A DNA stretch of 7,611 bases, from the NCBI GenBank assembly GCA_017623335.1, contig JAGAPI010000101.1:1-7611 (forward strand), written 5' to 3'. The stretch is from Prevotella sp. GTDB taxonomy: Bacteria > Bacteroidota > Bacteroidia > Bacteroidales > Bacteroidaceae. A model generated the notes under the pieces. It saw nothing but the letters and a program-made list of their open reading frames with translations. It made no database searches and had not been told where the DNA came from. This document shows positions 5,605 through 7,611 of this stretch, piece by piece (the first letter of the stretch is position 1; every line of letters starts with the position of its first letter). A program made the translations under genes and the position numbers.

Positions 5605-6042
5605 ATGTTGAAAATAAAAATAGTAAACAAAGGCAGGCAGCCGCTGCCGCAGTATGCCACAGCTCAGAGCGCAGGCATGGACCTCAGGGCTGACATTGAC
5701 GAGCCTGTGACATTGCGCCCTTTGGAGCGCAGGCTTATCGGCACGGGATTGCATATCGCACTGCCTGCCGGTTATGAGGCGCAGGTAAGACCCAGAAGCG
5801 GGCTTGCCATTAAGCATGGACTGACAGTGCTCAACACTCCCGGCACTATCGATGCCGACTATCGCGGCGAGATAGGGGTGGTGCTTATCAATCTGTCGGA
5901 CAGGGAATTTGTGGTAAACCCAGGTGAGCGTATTGCCCAAATGGTGGTAGCACGCTATGAGCAGGCTGACCTTGAGCAGGTTGAACTGCTTGATGAGACA
6001 GAGCGTGGCGAAGGCGGCTACGGGCACACCGGAGTGAAATGA
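5605..6042 (+). CDS. dut: dUTP diphosphatase (dUTPase), trimeric type
   Basis: A 145-residue enzyme that hydrolyses dUTP to dUMP and pyrophosphate, keeping uracil out of DNA and feeding dTMP synthesis. All five trimeric dUTPase motifs are present in order: AGMDLRA (23-29), RPRSGLA (62-68), [14 protein letters not shown] (77-90), PGERIAQM (106-113), [10 protein letters not shown] (134-143). Asp83 is the expected general base, and Tyr86 the residue that discriminates deoxyribose. In motif five, Tyr139 stands where Phe usually stacks on uracil, and His141 where many species have Ser; this is a conservative change. Length is normal for the family. It starts a plus-strand operon, with the TPR gene beginning 6 bp after its stop. 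The pairing with divergent dgt suggests a shared nucleotide-pool locus. Confidence 0.97.
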   Translation: MLKIKIVNKGRQPLPQYATAQSAGMDLRADIDEPVTLRPLERRLIGTGLHIALPAGYEAQVRPRSGLAIKHGLTVLNTPGTIDADYRGEIGVVLINLSDREFVVNPGERIAQMVVARYEQADLEQVELLDETERGEGGYGHTGVK

Positions 6043-6048
6043 TTTATT

Positions 6049-7611
6049 ATGCTTGCGATGAGAAGAGCGTTTTTGTTTGTGGCGGCTGCAATACTTGGCA
6101 TGGCAATGCTGAGAGCCGGCAATGGTGACGATAAAAGAAAATATGACCAGTATTTTCTTGAAGCGATGATGCAGAGGCAGAAGGGAAATTCCGACGCTGC
6201 ATTCGATTTGTTGTTGCGTTGTGTGGAGGTAGACTCCATGCAGGCTGCTGCATATTTCTATCTTTCACAATATTATAATTATGGTATTAAGGATAAGCAA
6301 AAGTCACTAGAATGTTTGGAAAAAGCCGCTGCCCTCGACCCACAAAACGCTACATATCACGAAACATTGGCAGGAAGTTATCTTTCTGCCAATAGGTTGG
6401 AGGACGGTAAGAAACAATTAGAGCTGTTGCGTGAAATAGACCCTGGGCGTGATAATATTGACGGCATCCTTGTGGAACTGTACAAACAGTTGGGCGATTA
6501 TGCCAGTGCAATAAAGGTGCTTGAGGAAATGGAACGTGCCGATGGCAAAAGTGAGGCTCTATCGGAAAAGAAAAGTGAGATGCTTACTGCCAACGGCGAC
6601 AAAAAAGCGGCTATAAAAGAGATGAAAGTGTTGGCGGAACAATATCCCAATGACCTGAATCTGACGGTGAAATATGCTGTGACGATGATGAACAACGGAC
6701 AGGAGAAGAAGGGATTGGAAAAACTGAAAGGTGTGTTGAGAGAGGAACCGGACAACACGATGGCGCAGTTTGCCATGATGGACTATGCCAGCATGAAAGA
6801 TGATGACGCTTTGGCTGAGGAAATGACCGACAAGCTGCTGTTCAACAAGAACACCGACAGCAGGACAAAGGTGTATCTGCTGCAGAACATGGCAAACCAA
6901 TATGCAAATAAAGGCAAGGACAGTACTGCGGTGTTGAATTTGTTCGACCGCCTGCTTGCTTTACCAAATGCCGATGTAGAGGTGGCAATGTTGAAGGCTG
7001 CATATATGGAAAAGAGTAATATGGCAGAAGATTCTGTCAATAATGCTCTTGCAAAAGTGCTGCAGATAGCTCCTGACTATGCTGCTGCCAGACTTAAACT
7101 GGTGCAGAATGCGTGGCAGGCAGAAGATAAGGACAAGGTTATTGAGCTGTGCTCGCAGGCACGGCAATATAATCCCGAGGAAATGGTATTCTACTATTTT
7201 CAGGGTATAGCCTATTATCAGAAAGGTGAAGACGACAATGCGCTTGATGCGTGTAGAAATGGAGTGGCTGTGATAAATGGTCAGAGTGAGCCTGGGATTG
7301 TGTCCGACTTTTATTCTATAATGGGGGACATACTGCATAAAAAAGGTATGGAAAAAGAGGCATACGTGGCGTATGACAGCTGTCTGCAATGGAAGGCCGA
7401 CAATTATGGGGCACTCAATAACTATGCCTATTATCTGAGTGTGAACGATACCTTATTAGAAAAGGCAGAGCAGATGAGCTATAAGACAATAAAGGCTGAA
7501 CCGGAGAACGCTACATTCCTTGACACCTATGCTTGGATTCTGTTTCAGCAAGAACGCTATAGCGAAGCTAAAATATATATTGATCAAGCCATAAACCATC
7601 TCGACTCCACT
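6049..7611 (+). CDS. exported TPR-repeat protein, 3' end beyond the window
   Basis: An open frame of 521 codons runs without a stop to the right edge. The N-terminus MLAMRRAFLFVAAAILGMAM is a signal sequence with cleavage likely near LRA/GN (residues 21-24) and no lipobox Cys, so the protein should be periplasmic or envelope-associated. The rest is helical and rich in tetratricopeptide-like units, clearest at about 67-99 (ending ALDPQN), 101-131, 137-165, 378-408, 420-450, 453-486 (NNYAYYLS to EPEN) and 489 onward (LDTYAWILFQQERYSEA). Such arrays scaffold protein complexes. The start could also be the Met at 6058; the upstream one leaves a 6-bp gap to dut and a GGAG about 14 bp away. In related Bacteroidales I recall dut followed by a TPR protein, then a DUF4292 protein and an M23-type peptidase, which would hint at an envelope role; that order cannot be checked here. 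Specific function unknown. Confidence 0.88.
   Translation, partial: MLAMRRAFLFVAAAILGMAMLRAGNGDDKRKYDQYFLEAMMQRQKGNSDAAFDLLLRCVEVDSMQAAAYFYLSQYYNYGIKDKQKSLECLEKAAALDPQNATYHETLAGSYLSANRLEDGKKQLELLREIDPGRDNIDGILVELYKQLGDYASAIKVLEEMERADGKSEALSEKKSEMLTANGDKKAAIKEMKVLAEQYPNDLNLTVKYAVTMMNNGQEKKGLEKLKGVLREEPDNTMAQFAMMDYASMKDDDALAEEMTDKLLFNKNTDSRTKVYLLQNMANQYANKGKDSTAVLNLFDRLLALPNADVEVAMLKAAYMEKSNMAEDSVNNALAKVLQIAPDYAAARLKLVQNAWQAEDKDKVIELCSQARQYNPEEMVFYYFQGIAYYQKGEDDNALDACRNGVAVINGQSEPGIVSDFYSIMGDILHKKGMEKEAYVAYDSCLQWKADNYGALNNYAYYLSVNDTLLEKAEQMSYKTIKAEPENATFLDTYAWILFQQERYSEAKIYIDQAINHLDST

Noticed and set aside
5539..6027. 162-codon minus-strand open frame
   Set aside because: It is antisense to dut, which carries all five family motifs; an overlap shadow.
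6498..7389. Several minus-strand open frames of 85-142 codons
   Set aside because: They oppose the TPR gene, which is open through 521 codons with a signal peptide and recognisable repeats. The hydrophobic translations are what antisense reads of charged helical repeats give.
1..7611. CRISPR array, tRNA, rRNA, insertion sequence or phage genes
   Set aside because: No regularly spaced repeats, cloverleaf, ribosomal RNA sequence, transposase or phage protein was seen on either strand.

Overview
The window looks like a chromosomal segment of a Prevotella-type gut or rumen Bacteroidales. Three signs support this. The xylanase and xylosidase pair (GH10 then GH43) matches the xynA-xynB arrangement known from Prevotella ruminicola/bryantii. 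Likely promoters carry the Bacteroidetes -7 element TAnnTTTG instead of a sigma70 -10 box. Start codons are mostly preceded by A/T-rich sequence without a clear Shine-Dalgarno. The species assignment is inference.

Layout from left to right. Positions 1-248 hold a complex intergenic region for a minus-strand gene that starts at base 30 and leaves the window: a promoter, a leader of about 85 nt with short direct repeats, and the first ten codons. Positions 249-3919 are a three-gene minus-strand xylan-utilisation operon. Its transcription order is a GPH-family sugar:cation symporter, an exported GH10 endoxylanase, and a cytoplasmic GH43 beta-xylosidase/exoxylanase, with gaps of only 28 and 34 bp. 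Positions 3920-4097 hold the operon's control region and a terminator-like hairpin for the upstream gene. Positions 4098-5435 (minus) encode an HD-domain dGTP triphosphohydrolase. A 169-bp divergent promoter region separates it from a plus-strand pair: dut (5605-6042) and, 6 bp later, a large exported TPR-repeat protein (from 6049, open to the end of the window, no stop seen).

How the genes fit together. The GH10 enzyme should cut xylan or long xylo-oligosaccharides outside the cytoplasm, the symporter should import the short products, and the GH43 enzyme should release xylose inside the cell. No SusC/SusD pair or hybrid two-component regulator lies in the window, so this is a minimal locus. 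dgt and dut are an unrelated housekeeping pair that trims the dNTP pool, transcribed back to back.

The most unusual feature is in the xylanase. Just after its signal peptide lies a strictly periodic array of four Cys-Cys pairs, one every nine residues (residues 26-54), and the protein ends with a CxxC. This is not part of the GH10 fold and I do not recognise it as a named domain.
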